DNA of 64,000 nucleotides from Prevotella sp. (GTDB taxonomy: Bacteria; Bacteroidota; Bacteroidia; Bacteroidales; Bacteroidaceae), in assembly GCA_022769285.1 (NCBI GenBank), contig JALEKD010000052.1:1-64000 (forward strand), written 5' to 3'. Every line of letters starts with the position of its first letter. The stretch's first letter is position 1. This document shows positions 63,301 to 64,000 of this stretch, piece after piece. A model generated the notes under the pieces. The model was not told the DNA's origin. It saw nothing but the letters and a program-made list of their open reading frames with translations, and ran no database searches. A program made the translations under genes and the position numbers.

Positions 63301-64000
63301 TCAGTTTTATCATTACCTGCTACGACCTGCCAGCCGATATGCTCAACGCGTGTATAGCCTCCATACGCATGCTGATACTCTTGCCGCACGAGCGCGAAAT
63401 CATAGTCATCGACGATGGGTCGGCCATACCGGCCCTCACCGACATAGACTCGCTGAAGGACGAGATAATCTATCTGCGGCAGCCAAACCGCGGCCTGTCG
63501 AGTGCCCGCAACATGGGGCTACAGGTGGCCACGGGCCAGTACATCCAGTTTGTCGATGGCGACGACAGCCTGGTACAGGCCCCTTACGAACACTGCTTAG
63601 ACATAGTGCGCTACCATCAGCCCGACGTGGTCACCTTTCGACTCAGCGACCATCCTGATGCCACCACCCCTTACTCCTTCGAGGGCCCCATGGACGGCGC
63701 CACCTACATGCACAACCAGAACATACGGGGCACGGCCTGCGGGTATATCTTCAGCCGTCAGCTCTTAGGCAGCCTACGCTTCACGCCCGGCATCCTGCAC
63801 GAGGACGAGGAGTTTACACCCCTCCTGCTCCTCCGCGCTGAGCGCCTGTACTGTACCGATGCCAAGGCGTACTACTACCGTAAGCGCGACAACTCTATCG
63901 TACACGACATCACCCCCAACCATATAGACAAGCGGCTGGCCGACACCCTCGGCATCATAGGCCGCCTGCAGCAGTTGGCCCAGACGCTGCCCGGGCAGGA
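63264..64000 (+). CDS. Family 2 glycosyltransferase (partial, runs off the window)
   Basis: Two in-frame ATGs, 63264 (MQDTPMDNP) and 63279 (MDNPTPLISFIITCYDLP), precede a GT-A domain with EIIVIDDGSA, GLSSARNMGLQVATGQYIQFVDGDDS and a helical continuation to the window end with no stop. It overlaps the previous glycosyltransferase by 22-37 bp, so translation is coupled. Only the first 240 or so residues are visible. Confidence 0.9.
   Translation, partial: MQDTPMDNPTPLISFIITCYDLPADMLNACIASIRMLILLPHEREIIVIDDGSAIPALTDIDSLKDEIIYLRQPNRGLSSARNMGLQVATGQYIQFVDGDDSLVQAPYEHCLDIVRYHQPDVVTFRLSDHPDATTPYSFEGPMDGATYMHNQNIRGTACGYIFSRQLLGSLRFTPGILHEDEEFTPLLLLRAERLYCTDAKAYYYRKRDNSIVHDITPNHIDKRLADTLGIIGRLQQLAQTLPGQ

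Overview
The window looks like a chromosomal segment from a Bacteroidales bacterium, with a Prevotella-type relative as the best guess. The evidence is the sigma signature TTTG / TAnnTTTG in front of many genes and tRNAs, AT-rich leaders instead of Shine-Dalgarno sites, a split atp operon in the order D-C-x-B-E-F-H-A-G, a C10 protease and small secreted proteins with a 'YDLxGRR...GIYIHQGKKVVIK'-like C-terminal tail, DUF4369 lipoproteins and an LptD homologue. No ribosomal RNA, integrase, transposase gene, CRISPR array or phage structural gene is visible. The content is mostly core chromosome.

Layout. 0-6 kb (minus strand): a secreted zinc-ribbon protein, guaA, a MurU-like nucleotidyltransferase, and an aminoglycoside-phosphotransferase-like kinase fused to a RapZ C-terminal domain; a frameshifted remnant of a secreted protein lies between the last two. 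6-8 kb: a small membrane protein plus DUF5675 protein pair and a HIRAN-like protein of unknown role. 8.6-18.4 kb: the complete F-type ATP synthase operon (minus), headed by pfkA and an NhaD-type antiporter. 18.7-21.2 kb: a glycosyltransferase and a Wzx-type flippase. 21.7-24.6 kb: tRNA-Ser, tRNA-Glu, a GNAT-nitrilase fusion, a small secreted protein and tRNA-Arg. 24.7-30.2 kb: asnA, an M15 peptidase, the lutABC lactate oxidation operon and an Ig-like lipoprotein. 30.4-37.4 kb: dnaX, a DivIC/FtsB-like septum protein, a membrane protein, a DUF4369 lipoprotein, pyrC, a metallophosphoesterase and plsC. 37.4-42.3 kb: a 5'-truncated secreted gene, nadB, a PH-domain protein, dacB and a small secreted protein. 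42.3-46.5 kb: rsfS-ftsH-cdsA-rsmA operon. 46.6-51.5 kb: tRNA-Gln, hsp20, pepT and a Kef-type antiporter. 51.6-59.5 kb: a C10 protease, an LptD-like protein, an HD protein and an OadA/PycB-like carboxyltransferase. 60-64 kb: a lipoprotein, a queuosine salvage/synthesis pair (yhhQ-queF) under a preQ1-I riboswitch, and two family-2 glycosyltransferases, the last running off the edge.

The most unusual items are: (1) a family of nested palindromic elements of about 180-300 bp in at least four intergenic places, with no transposase in sight; (2) the kinase-RapZ fusion beside a MurU-like gene, which suggests amino-sugar salvage sensed through GlcN6P; (3) the preQ1-I riboswitch, whose pseudoknot covers the yhhQ ribosome site; (4) a biotinyl-like domain with no biotinylatable lysine in the carboxyltransferase; (5) an hsp20 gene with a large inverted repeat upstream and a leader that could mask an unusually strong Shine-Dalgarno site; (6) several genes whose -7 box sits so close to the start codon that the mRNA may be leaderless.

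All calls come from reading the sequence. No database search was possible, so family names rest on motifs and length.
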